Origin: an uncultured Collinsella sp.
GTDB taxonomy: Bacteria; Actinomycetota; Coriobacteriia; Coriobacteriales; Coriobacteriaceae
Assembly (NCBI GenBank): GCA_902490365.1
Contig: CABUDQ010000023.1
Coordinates: 1 to 31,819 of the forward strand
DNA length: 31,819 bases
Direction: 5' to 3'
Made by a program: the position numbers and the translations under genes. The notes under the pieces were generated by a model. The model was given only the letters and a program-made list of their open reading frames with translations. It was not told the origin of the DNA and did not search any database. This document shows, one piece after another, positions 1-7,999 of the stretch (positions are counted from its first letter, which is position 1; each line of letters opens with the position of its first letter).

Positions 1-52
1 AAACCGAGCGCCCGGCCGTTTACTAATTGTTCATCGACGTTTGGCCAGATAA

Positions 53-89
53 AACCTGCCAAAATAAACCTGTCCCTTTTTGGCAGGTT
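53..89 (-). terminator. Hairpin at the 3' end of carD, probable terminator
   Basis: A perfect 12-bp inverted repeat (53-64 with 78-89, AACCTGCCAAAA against TTTTGGCAGGTT) has a 13-nt loop and overlaps the carD stop codon at 88-90. Read on the minus strand, the second arm is followed by a T-containing tract, which fits an intrinsic terminator. Confidence 0.7.
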
Positions 90-573
90 AGTTGAGGGCG
101 GCTTGGGCTAGACGGGCTTCGGCGGCCTCTTCGGTGACGCCCAGGGCCACGGCGAATTCCTCGATGGAGCGGCGCTTGGCCTCTTTGAGTACGCGCATGT
201 AGTAGGAGCTGGGCTTTTTATCTGCTTCCTCGGCCTGGCGGATGCGGTGCATCATCGTCTTTGCCACGCGGACCGTCTCGGGCGCGCCGAGCTTGAGCTG
301 CTGCTTAAAGTGAGTCTCCTCAAGCGAGCTGTTGCGCTCGGTAAAGGTGTCGCACTCCAGCTCATCGTAGTGGCTCAGCAGGTGCTCTGCATCTTGCTGG
401 GAGATAGCGGCATGCAGACGGTCGGCCTGCGCCACGGGGTACATGAGAATCGTCTGCGCATGTCCCTGTTTGGTCTCGAGCAACAACATGGGCTGCGGTG
501 TGTCGTCCCTAAAGCCGACGACGGTGCAGACTCCTTGACCCGGATGAATGACGTGTTGACCGATTGAGAACAT
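88..573 (-). CDS. carD: CarD/CdnL-family RNA polymerase-binding regulator
   Basis: A 161-residue protein of the CarD_CdnL_TRCF family. Family members bind the RNA polymerase beta subunit through an N-terminal Tudor-like domain and stabilise open promoter complexes, for example at rRNA promoters. The N-terminus (MFSIGQHVIHPGQGVCTVVG) is the typical start of the RNAP-interaction domain, and the C-terminal half, rich in Lys, Arg and Glu, fits the helical DNA-binding part. The length is normal for the family (about 160). The start is supported by GGAGG a few bases upstream on the minus strand (near 578-582). It is monocistronic: a hairpin closes it at 53-89 and argS is divergent across a gap of about 340 bp. 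The family call is firm; which promoters it acts on cannot be told from the sequence. Confidence 0.9.
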   Translation of the reverse strand: MFSIGQHVIHPGQGVCTVVGFRDDTPQPMLLLETKQGHAQTILMYPVAQADRLHAAISQQDAEHLLSHYDELECDTFTERNSSLEETHFKQQLKLGAPETVRVAKTMMHRIRQAEEADKKPSSYYMRVLKEAKRRSIEEFAVALGVTEEAAEARLAQAALN

Positions 574-915
574 GCTACCTCCAACTTATACGAATTTACG
601 TATGTTAAGAATACCACGCTGACGTGCGCAAACCATCACTTTATGCAGGAAAAGCACACAACTCCGATAGGTAAGAGTATTCGATAAATAGAACGGCTTA
701 TTCATACGTTTATGCATTTCTAGAACGTGTATAAACAGCAGGCAAACCGCCACCTTTGTACCGCCGCGCAAGAGCGGTAGTCATTTTTGTGCATATGCAA
801 TATCTATTAGCTTTACCCTGCGACAGTAGTTACCGCTTGTGATAGAGTGCTACAAACTCTGGCTTTTGCCCTACGAGTGACCAAGAGCTCGGGGGCTTTA
901 ACACAAGGAGGATCT
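574..915. other. carD-argS divergent intergenic region
   Basis: This 342-bp AT-richer gap carries the promoters of both divergent genes. Near the carD start is a small dyad, ATACG (588-592) and CGTAT (599-603), that could be an operator or chance. On the minus strand TATTCT (near 612-617) is a possible -10 for carD. On the plus strand TAGAGT (near 842-847) is a possible -10 for argS. None has a convincing -35. I see no T-box-like leader before argS and no convincing coding region. Confidence 0.4.
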
Positions 916-2769
916 ATGCCCGAGAAGATTGAAGAGCTGGTACGCGCTGCGCTTGCTGCGGCCCAGGAGGCCGGCGACCTTTCCGCATTTGAACTTGACG
1001 ATTGCGCTATCGAGCGACCGGCTGATACTTCTCATGGCGAGTGGACCTCCACCATGGCCCTGAAGTCCGCCAAGCTGGCTCACTGCGCCCCGCGCAAGAT
1101 CGCCGAGGCCGTCGTCGCCCATATGCCCAAGGACCCCGCAATCGAGAAGGTCGAGATCGCCGGTCCTGGCTTCATCAACTTCTACCTCTCCGTCGCCGTC
1201 AAGAACGCCATCTTTGGCGAGGCCCGCGAGAAGGGTATGGACTTCGCTAAGTCCAACGTCGGTGGCGGCCTGAAGACTCAGGTCGAGTTCGTCTCCGCCA
1301 ACCCCGTCGGCCCCATGCACATCGGTCATGGCCGCTGGGCCGCTCTGGGCGACTCCCTTTGCCGTGTGATGGACCACGCCGGTTACGACATCCAGCGTGA
1401 GTTCTACATCAACGACCACGGCTCTCAGATGAACACCTTCGGTAACTCCATCAGCACGCGCTATATGCAGCTTGCCGACATCATCGCCAAGCAGGGCGTG
1501 GATATCGACGAGGCTCACAAGCTTCTGATCGCCGACCGCGACGCCTTTGTTGCCGACGAGAGCGACGAGCATCCCGAGACCCATCCGTATCAGGACAACT
1601 TTGCCGAGACTCTGGGCAAGGACTCCTACGGCGGCGACTACATCATCGACGAGGCTGCCGAGTTCTGGCGCACCGACGGCGATAAGTGGGTCAACGCCGA
1701 TCCGCAGGAGCGCATGGAGAGCTTCCGCGAGCGCGGCTACGTAAAGATGGCCGACAACATGCGCGACCTTTGCCACGCCGTTAACTGCGACTTTGATCGT
1801 TGGTTCTCCGAGCGCTCTCTGTACGTGAAGGACACCGAGGGCGAGACCGCCGGCACCTCCGCCGTCGACCGCGCTTTTGAGAAGCTCGACAAGATGGGCT
1901 ACCTCTACACCAAGGACGGCGCCCTGTGGTTCCGTTCCACCGACCTGGGCGATGACAAGGACCGCGTCCTGATCAAGTCCGATGGCGAGTACACCTACTT
2001 CGCCTCCGATGTTGCCTATCACTGGGATAAGTTCCAGCGCGTCGACCACGTCATCGACATCTGGGGCGCCGACCACCACGGCTACATCGAGCGCGTCCGC
2101 TGCGTCTGCGACGCTCTTGGCTATCCCGGCAAGTTTGAGGTTCTGCTGGGCCAGCTCGTCAACCTGCTGCGCAACGGCAAGCCCGTCCGTATGTCCAAGC
2201 GCAAGGGCACCATGGTGACCTTGCAGGAGCTTGTTGACGAGGTCGGTTCCGACGCCGCTCGCTACACGCTCATCTCCAAGAGCTCCAACCAGATGGTCGA
2301 CTTCGATATCGAGGCCGTCAAGAAGCGTGACAACTCCAACCCGGTGTACTACGTGCAGTACGCTCACGCTCGCGTGTGCTCCATCCTGCGCCGTGCCGCC
2401 GACGTTACCGCCGAGCAGGCCGCCGAGATGGGCATGAAGGCCGTCGCCGAGAAGGCTATTGGCGAGAACGTCGATTACTCGCTGCTGACCGACCCGACCG
2501 AGCTCGCCCTTTCGCGTAAGCTCAACGAGCTCACCGACCTCATCGCCAGCTGCGCTCGCGATCGCGCTCCGTTCCGCCTGACGCACTTTGCTGAGGAGCT
2601 CGCCGGCGACTTCCACAGCTTCTACGCCGCCTGCCAGGTTCTGCCGAGCGAGGGCCGTCCCGTCGACCCCGAGCTCTCGCGCGCCCGTCTGGCCGCTTGC
2701 GACGCCGTCCGCGTGACGCTCGCTCTGGTGCTTACCCTCGTTGGCGTTTCTGCCCCCGAGCAGATGTAA
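916..2769 (+). CDS. argS: Arginine--tRNA ligase
   Basis: Class I aminoacyl-tRNA synthetase that charges tRNA-Arg with arginine in the cytoplasm. Visible features are the N-terminal additional domain (about 1-110), the HIGH signature as HIGHGR at residues 135-140 after VEFVSANPVGPMH, and the KMSKS-equivalent MSKRKG at about 426-431. The C-terminal DALR anticodon-binding domain contains YVQYAHARVCSI. The start at 916 is preferred over an in-frame upstream start at 847 because AAGGAGGA lies about 5-11 bases before it and the family N-terminus begins there. The product is 617 residues, slightly longer than many ArgS, with an acidic insertion at roughly 190-250. It is a single-gene unit with a strong terminator 47 bp downstream. 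Confidence 0.97.
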   Translation: MPEKIEELVRAALAAAQEAGDLSAFELDDCAIERPADTSHGEWTSTMALKSAKLAHCAPRKIAEAVVAHMPKDPAIEKVEIAGPGFINFYLSVAVKNAIFGEAREKGMDFAKSNVGGGLKTQVEFVSANPVGPMHIGHGRWAALGDSLCRVMDHAGYDIQREFYINDHGSQMNTFGNSISTRYMQLADIIAKQGVDIDEAHKLLIADRDAFVADESDEHPETHPYQDNFAETLGKDSYGGDYIIDEAAEFWRTDGDKWVNADPQERMESFRERGYVKMADNMRDLCHAVNCDFDRWFSERSLYVKDTEGETAGTSAVDRAFEKLDKMGYLYTKDGALWFRSTDLGDDKDRVLIKSDGEYTYFASDVAYHWDKFQRVDHVIDIWGADHHGYIERVRCVCDALGYPGKFEVLLGQLVNLLRNGKPVRMSKRKGTMVTLQELVDEVGSDAARYTLISKSSNQMVDFDIEAVKKRDNSNPVYYVQYAHARVCSILRRAADVTAEQAAEMGMKAVAEKAIGENVDYSLLTDPTELALSRKLNELTDLIASCARDRAPFRLTHFAEELAGDFHSFYAACQVLPSEGRPVDPELSRARLAACDAVRVTLALVLTLVGVSAPEQM

Positions 2770-2815
2770 GCGCTAGTCGTTTGACTGCGTTGGTTTGGTT
2801 CAACTGAGCCTTCTA

Positions 2816-2848
2816 AGCCCGATCTCCTATGCGGAGGTCGGGCTTTTT
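2816..2848 (+). terminator. Rho-independent terminator of argS
   Basis: The hairpin AGCCCGATCTCC (2816-2827) pairs with GGAGGTCGGGCT (2833-2844), with a G-U pair, and is followed by a T tract at 2844-2848. It lies 47 bp after the argS stop. Confidence 0.85.
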
Positions 2849-2895
2849 GCGTTTGGCGATGCTTTTTGGTGTGTTGGGAAATGTTACTAAACCAC

Positions 2896-3043
2896 AACCA
2901 TACCGGTTTACTACGATGAATCGAGGGCTTACAACCACGCAGGCTTTTCACTGAAAAGTGCAAGCCATCTAGCTGGGGTTTTATTTTTTCAGGTATTTGC
3001 GCGGTCGTGGTTGAGCGATTCATCGTAGTAAACCGTCATGGTT
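2896..3043. repeat. 148-bp nested inverted-repeat element (MITE-like or structured RNA)
   Basis: The outer arms 2896-2923 and 3016-3043 are reverse complements over 28 bases with two mismatches; the core is GGTTTACTACGATGAATCG. After a small asymmetric bulge, a second 8-bp pairing follows (CAACCACG at 2932-2939 with CGTGGTTG at 3006-3013). Inside lies another hairpin at 2942-2966: GGCTT/AAGCC outer stem, TT/C internal loop, CACT/AGTG inner stem and a GAAA tetraloop. The three layers are seen directly. Whether this is a miniature transposable element or a transcribed RNA is not known. I see no obvious target-site duplication and no coding potential. Confidence 0.65.
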
Positions 3044-3525
3044 TTGAAAATGACCCTTTGGGGACGGAGGAAAACGGATCATTGTTGTCCCGTGGAGGAA
3101 CGGCGGAACACCTTCTGCCAAGAATCGGGGACATCTACTGCGTTTAAGTGCGTTCCCCGGACCACGCAGAAAATCGCAATATTAAAACCGCAGGTAGCAG
3201 GCCTGCGGCTTTCGAAAAATAATGAGCACGGTCAGGGTGCGGGGGCAAACGTAGTAGATGGGCGTGATTCGTGGCGTGTTGATCTTGGGACCGATGCCCT
3301 TGCCCCTTAGCTGTACCGTTTTCTCGACGCTTGAGGCTTGATCTGCCTTCTTCTTGTGAGTTGCGGTGGAATGGTTCCTGCTATAGAGATGTCGGCCGGG
3401 ATTTGGGAACTATTTCACCGCAGCTTATGATGTGGCGATGGTGTACGCCGGAACTTTGTAAAGAGCATCCCTTTTGACTAGTCGTTTAAGAACGTCCCCG
3501 ATGACTAAGTTGCAGGTGGTTGCGG
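3044..3525. other. Non-coding gap with decayed palindromic repeats
   Basis: No credible gene is seen here. Two imperfect palindromic pieces stand out. One at about 3048-3093 has AATGACCC matched imperfectly by GGATCATT, and GGGAC later matched by GTCCC. The other at 3479-3507 has TAGTC and GACTA flanking an ACGTCCCCG core. A further GGGGAC...TTCCCC pair lies around 3127-3158. They look like remnants of a dispersed GGGGAC-type repeat family, but copies elsewhere in the genome cannot be seen from this window. Confidence 0.35.
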
Positions 3526-3554
3526 TTGTGTTACACTAACGCTGCGTATATAAC
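3526..3554 (+). promoter_or_regulatory. Candidate rho promoter
   Basis: TTGTGT (3526-3531) and TATAAC (3549-3554) are separated by 17 bp. The -10 is a good sigma-70-type match and the -35 is moderate. It would give a 5' leader of about 120 nt before the rho start at 3682. Confidence 0.5.
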
Positions 3555-3618
3555 GCAATCATCTCTATACAGATCAATGATGTCCGTCGGTATTTGACGG
3601 AGCTAGACTGTTTAGCCG

Positions 3619-3655
3619 CCCTGAAGGTTTATGCAGGGAGCATGTGATCACAGGG
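3619..3655 (+). promoter_or_regulatory. Possible attenuator hairpins in the rho leader
   Basis: CCCTG (3619-3623) can pair with CAGGG at 3634-3638 or with a second CAGGG at 3651-3655. A perfect palindrome TGTGATCACA lies at 3643-3652. The alternatives are mutually exclusive, as expected of a switch, and rho leaders are often sites of autoregulation. The stems are short, so this is suggestive only. Confidence 0.3.
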
Positions 3656-3681
3656 CTTGAAAAGAAAGTTGAGCAAACACT

Positions 3682-6225
3682 GTGTCTGATCAACAACAAG
3701 AAAACGAAATAACGACGACGCAAACGGCTCCCGCTGCACCGGTTACGTCGGACCAGGCCGTGCTTTCCGCGCCGGCGCAGGTCTCGGCTCCCGAGGCGCT
3801 TAAGGCCGCCGCGCCCACCACGCCCGTTGCTAGCGAGGAGGCTGCTCCCGCTAAGCCTAAGCGCACGCGTCGTTTGGCCAAGCCTGCTGCGGACGGCGAG
3901 GATGCCGAAAAGCCCAAGCGTCGTACGACGCGCACCACGCGCGCGAAGCGCCCCGTTGCCACCGATGCTTCGGCCCCCATTTCCGATGAGGTCGCGCAGG
4001 CCCGTGCACTGGCGCAGATTAGCGAGGCCCAGGTTGTGCGTGCCCGCCGTCGCGCTGCCGAGCGCGAGGCCGCGGCATTGACTGAGTTCGCTGCGTCGGT
4101 CGCCCCCGAGGCTCCTGCTGCCGAACAGTCGGCCGAGAAGCCGGCACCGCGCACGCGTCGCCGTGCGGCAGCCAAGACGCAGCAGCCCGTCGAGCAGCTG
4201 ACTCCTGAGGTCGCTGAAGCTCCGGCTCGTTCTGCGGCAGGGGAGGGCGCTTCCTCCGCTGAGCCCGTCGTGCACGCTGAGGTCAACGAGGTTCCCGTCG
4301 TTGATCCGGCTCTGCGCCCGCATCGTCGCGGCCGCAAGCCCAAGGCGTATGTTGAGGCCGAGAAAGCCGCTGCCGCAGCAGCTGCTGCCCAGGGCGCAGC
4401 GGTGACGGCCGAGCCTGCGGCCACGGTCGATGCCCCTGTCCAGGACGCTCCGTCCACCGAGGCTCCCGCATCTGCCGATGCCGAGCCCGCCGATGTCCGT
4501 CCCGGCCGCAGCCGTCGCACCGCGGCAAAGCGCTCGACGAAGGCGAAGGTCAAGGCTGAGGCCAAGCCCGTCGACGACAAGTCCTCCGAGGCAACCGCCG
4601 ATGCCGCTTCCGAGGCCGAGAACGTCGACCAGCCGGCAACTGAGAAGCCCAAGCGCACGCGCAAGAAGTCCGCGAGGGCCAAGGGTGCCGAGCAGCAGGG
4701 CGACGCCGAACCCAGCAACCATGCCAACGCCGACGCCAAGGCAGAGGGCGAGGCTCCGTCCGGCACCGATGCAACCGCAGCCGCGGCTGCCGAAGGCACC
4801 GAGACCGAAGAGGGCGCCCGCCCCAGCCGCCGTCAGCACAAGCGCAACGACGAGCGCAACGACCGCAAGGACGATCGCAACAACGACCGCCGCAGCCGTC
4901 AGCGCGACCGCAAACAGCGCAACAAGGAGCGCAACGCCGCCCCCACCGAGCCCACGCTTTCGCGCGAGGAGCTTGCGGCCATGAAGGTAGCCGAGCTGCG
5001 CGAGAAGGCAAAAGAGTTCGAGATCGAGACGACCGGCAAGAAGAAGGCCGAGCTTGTCGAGGAGATCTACACGACCGCCGCGAAGGCCGAGGGCTTCCGC
5101 GATATTAAGGGCATCCTGCAGATTCGTCCGGACAACTCCGGCATCATCCATGCCCACGGTTACATGAAGTCCAACGAAGACGCCTTCGTCCCCGCTTACC
5201 TCATCCGCTCCGCACGCCTGCGCACGGGTGATGTCATCGAGGGTTCGCTGCGCCCCTCGCGCGGCGGCGACAAGCGAGCCGGCCTCGCCAAGATCACGAC
5301 CGTTAACGGCATGGATCCCGAGCAGATCCGCAACCGCCCCAAGTTCGGCGACCTTACCCCGGTTTATCCCAACGAGCCGCTGCGCATGGAGCACGGCAAG
5401 GATTCCATCACCGGTCGCGCCATCGATATCGTGTCGCCGATCGGCAAGGGCCAGCGTGGCCTGATCGTGTCGCCGCCCAAGGCCGGCAAGACAACGATCC
5501 TTAAGAAGATCTGCCAGTCCATCTCGATCAACAACCCCGAGGTGCACCTCATTTGCCTGCTCGTCGACGAGCGCCCCGAAGAGGTCACCGATATGCAGCG
5601 CTCCATTAAGGGCGAGGTCGTGGCCTCGACCTTCGATATGCCCGCCGACAATCACACCCGCGTGGCCGAGCTCGTCATCGAGCGTGCCAAGCGCATTGTG
5701 GAGCTGGGCGGCGATGTCGTGGTGGTGCTCGACTCCATCACGCGTCTTGCCCGCGCCTACAATCTGGCGGCACCCGCCTCGGGCCGCATCCTTTCGGGCG
5801 GTGTCGATTCGGCGGCCTTGTATCCGCCCAAGCGTTTCCTGGGTGCAGCCCGCAATATCGAAAATGGAGGCTCGCTCACCATCCTCGCCTCCGCCCTCAT
5901 CGATACCGGCTCCAAGATGGACGAGGTCATCTTTGAGGAGTTCAAGGGCACCGGCAACATGGAACTCAAGCTCGACCGTGATCTTGCCGATCGTCGCATC
6001 TTCCCGGCCATCGACCCCGTTGCCTCCGGTACGCGCAACGAGGACCTGCTGGTCGACGAGCAGATGCGCCCGTTTGTCTTCGGCCTGCGTCGCATTCTCG
6101 CCGGCATGAACAACACCGAGCGCGCGGCGGCGTCGTTTATTAAGGGCCTTAAGGGCACCAACACCAATCAGGAGTTCTTGGTGCGTTCGGCCAAAAAGCA
6201 CAGCGACTACGAGCAGACGTTTTAG
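3682..6225 (+). CDS. rho: Transcription termination factor Rho with long disordered N-terminus
   Basis: An 847-residue hexameric RNA helicase that ends transcription at Rho-dependent sites. Residues 1 to about 420 are low-complexity, rich in Ala, Glu, Lys and Arg, with recurring basic patches (KRTRR, RTRRRA, RRGRKPK, KRTRKK) and an Arg/Asp/Asn-rich block near 390-420. The conserved protein then follows: a Rho_N helical domain (about 425-470), the cold-shock-like primary RNA-binding domain (about 472-560), Walker A PPKAGKTT (Lys603), Walker B VVVLDS (Asp684), and the Q- and R-loop region with GGVDSAALYPPKRFLGAARN. E. coli Rho is about 420 residues, so half of this protein is the extension, a known tendency in actinobacteria. 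The start is GTG with only a weak purine-rich RBS (AAAGAAAG). Confidence 0.95.
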   Translation: MSDQQQENEITTTQTAPAAPVTSDQAVLSAPAQVSAPEALKAAAPTTPVASEEAAPAKPKRTRRLAKPAADGEDAEKPKRRTTRTTRAKRPVATDASAPISDEVAQARALAQISEAQVVRARRRAAEREAAALTEFAASVAPEAPAAEQSAEKPAPRTRRRAAAKTQQPVEQLTPEVAEAPARSAAGEGASSAEPVVHAEVNEVPVVDPALRPHRRGRKPKAYVEAEKAAAAAAAAQGAAVTAEPAATVDAPVQDAPSTEAPASADAEPADVRPGRSRRTAAKRSTKAKVKAEAKPVDDKSSEATADAASEAENVDQPATEKPKRTRKKSARAKGAEQQGDAEPSNHANADAKAEGEAPSGTDATAAAAAEGTETEEGARPSRRQHKRNDERNDRKDDRNNDRRSRQRDRKQRNKERNAAPTEPTLSREELAAMKVAELREKAKEFEIETTGKKKAELVEEIYTTAAKAEGFRDIKGILQIRPDNSGIIHAHGYMKSNEDAFVPAYLIRSARLRTGDVIEGSLRPSRGGDKRAGLAKITTVNGMDPEQIRNRPKFGDLTPVYPNEPLRMEHGKDSITGRAIDIVSPIGKGQRGLIVSPPKAGKTTILKKICQSISINNPEVHLICLLVDERPEEVTDMQRSIKGEVVASTFDMPADNHTRVAELVIERAKRIVELGGDVVVVLDSITRLARAYNLAAPASGRILSGGVDSAALYPPKRFLGAARNIENGGSLTILASALIDTGSKMDEVIFEEFKGTGNMELKLDRDLADRRIFPAIDPVASGTRNEDLLVDEQMRPFVFGLRRILAGMNNTERAAASFIKGLKGTNTNQEFLVRSAKKHSDYEQTF

Positions 6226-6266
6226 ACCAAAAGCCGCACGCTATATCGCCATAAGAACGGGCAATC

Positions 6267-6290
6267 GGGCCGGGGTTTATGCCCCGGCCC
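6267..6290 (+). terminator. Terminator of rho
   Basis: A 9-bp perfect GC stem, GGGCCGGGG (6267-6275) with CCCCGGCCC (6282-6290), has a 6-nt loop and is followed by TTTCTTT. It lies about 40 bp after the rho stop. Confidence 0.88.
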
Positions 6291-6540
6291 TTTCTTTACG
6301 GCGCCACTCGGCAACATTTTCTGACCTTATGACCGACAAGCAGCAGTTTTCGAGCCATAATCCGGCCTCATCGCTTGCAATCGGAGGGTCGGTTTCGCAT
6401 AATAACTTTTAAGCTTCGCGACGGAAAACGCAGATGAAACGAACCATATACCGTTGCTTTGGGACGCATGTCCCGCTTCATCTTCTCTCGCGCAGCCAAC
6501 TAAATGATGCGATTTGGGTGCTGGAAGATGGGGAGAGCTC

Positions 6541-7992
6541 ATGGCTTCTTCTGATGCAACACAACGAGCAGTCCTTGCTGGACTTTCCTGCGGGATCGGC
6601 CTTGCCGCCCCCGTGGTGATGTATGCCGCGACGTTGCCGTTCTCGTCGGTCAACGAGACGGTTGTCGCGGGCGCGGTTCCCTTCGCCGTTGGTGCGGTGG
6701 CGGGCGTGGGCATCTACGCAGCCTCGCTGGGCATCTCCGAGTATCGCTCTGAGCATGATGGCCGCCTGTTTGAGCCCGATGCCGTGGGCGGCGCCGCTCA
6801 GTTTGGCCGGACCCACAACGAGTTCAAGACCGCCTCGATTCCCGCGCAGCAGCAGGGGTCGGCGCCTCAGCCTGCGGTCCCGGCCGATCAGGCCAATGCC
6901 ACACAGCCTTCTTCCGCATTTCTCTCCGGCCTGACCGGTGCGTTCCAGCGCCGCCACGCCGACGATGGCGTTCCCACCATCGCGCGCGCGGCTAACGCCA
7001 TGGATGAGGCCGAGGCCTGGTCTATGATCGACAGCATGCTCGATGACGATCCCCCGGTCAGCTGCGATCCCGTGCGTTCGCGCGATGTCTACCAGGTCGC
7101 AATCGACGAGCTCACCAACGGTGGAAAGACCGGTTCTTACAATCGCGATGACATTGCCGCTGCCGCACGCGCCGTCTCGGGCTCTCACGCCGCCCCTGCG
7201 GGTAGCACCGCAGCCTTCGTGGCGCTTGTGGCCAACGCCGCCAACAATGCCGCCTATAGCGGCGCATCGTCGGCTGCGTACACTTCTGCCGCGGCGGCCG
7301 CTTCGACCGGCCAACAGAGCGCAGCTCAGGTGGCTCCTGTCGCCGACCCCTTTGCCGATGAGCCCCTGGCTGTCGACGAGGAGACCATTGCCGCTCGCCG
7401 AGCCGCCGAAAGCTCGCTTTGGGGCGCTTCGGCCCAAATGCAGGCCGCGGAGGCGGCGCCGTACAACGCCAAGCTCGCCAGCATGCCCATCATTTCCGAT
7501 GCCAAGGGTGTGGATCTCTCCGATCTGGACGAGCCTGCCGCCATCACTGCGTCTATCGATGCCCAGGATCGCGTGGATACCGACAGTCTCCCCGATGCCT
7601 CTCTTGAGGAAGATGTCCCCATGGCCGATTATTCGGGCCACGAGGACATGTGGGCCGCCGCCATGGCGATCATGGCCGAGGCTGCCGAGCCAACCCCCGT
7701 GGCGGTGCCCACGCCTGCAGCCTCACCTGTCTCGGTTGCTCCCGTCTATGTCGGCCGCCACAGCTCCGTGCTTCCCGAGGATACCGCGCGTATCTCGCGC
7801 GAGGGTATCGAGCGCGCCGAGGCTATCGCTGCCGGCGTTATGGAAAACCGTCGCCATGAGCGCGTCAATCAGATTCTCGAGGAAGAGATCAACCGTCTAC
7901 AGTCTGCGGCCGTCAAGCGCACGGGCCGTGCCTATCTGAGCGTTATCGAGGGCGGTACCGCCAGCTTTACACCGCTGCGCGCGGAGGCATAA
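6541..7992 (+). CDS. Unknown Ala-rich protein with two N-terminal membrane segments
   Basis: A 483-residue protein I do not recognise. Two hydrophobic helices are visible at about 10-32 and 41-64, separated by a short loop. A long hydrophilic, Ala/Pro/Asp-rich region (about 70-430) has the composition of a disordered domain, and a charged helical tail follows (about 430-465, ending in NQILEEEINRLQSAAVKR). The likely layout is a membrane hairpin with a large domain on one side. GGGGAG about 8 bases upstream of ATG 6541 supports this start over one nine codons earlier. The vanZ-like gene starts 8 bp downstream, so the two probably form an operon. A role in the cell envelope is only a guess. Confidence 0.75.
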   Translation: MASSDATQRAVLAGLSCGIGLAAPVVMYAATLPFSSVNETVVAGAVPFAVGAVAGVGIYAASLGISEYRSEHDGRLFEPDAVGGAAQFGRTHNEFKTASIPAQQQGSAPQPAVPADQANATQPSSAFLSGLTGAFQRRHADDGVPTIARAANAMDEAEAWSMIDSMLDDDPPVSCDPVRSRDVYQVAIDELTNGGKTGSYNRDDIAAAARAVSGSHAAPAGSTAAFVALVANAANNAAYSGASSAAYTSAAAAASTGQQSAAQVAPVADPFADEPLAVDEETIAARRAAESSLWGASAQMQAAEAAPYNAKLASMPIISDAKGVDLSDLDEPAAITASIDAQDRVDTDSLPDASLEEDVPMADYSGHEDMWAAAMAIMAEAAEPTPVAVPTPAASPVSVAPVYVGRHSSVLPEDTARISREGIERAEAIAAGVMENRRHERVNQILEEEINRLQSAAVKRTGRAYLSVIEGGTASFTPLRAEA

Positions 7993-7999
7993 TTGCCTC

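Noticed and set aside
898..2616. Long open frame opposite argS
   Set aside because: It is the antisense shadow of a codon-biased GC-rich gene; it has no family-like sequence and argS on the other strand is certain.
3038..3310. 90-codon frame in the argS-rho gap
   Set aside because: It begins inside the arm of an inverted repeat, has no RBS and no protein-like composition.
3643..3652. TGTGATCACA as a CRP-type site
   Set aside because: CRP sites need six bases between TGTGA and TCACA; here there are none.
3574..6201. Long open frame opposite rho
   Set aside because: Composition reflects GC-rich third positions of the rho coding strand; rho on the plus strand has all its motifs.
6434..6619. 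61-codon frame overlapping the start of the unknown membrane protein gene
   Set aside because: It runs out of frame into a gene with a better RBS and clear membrane helices; a leader peptide cannot be excluded but nothing supports it.
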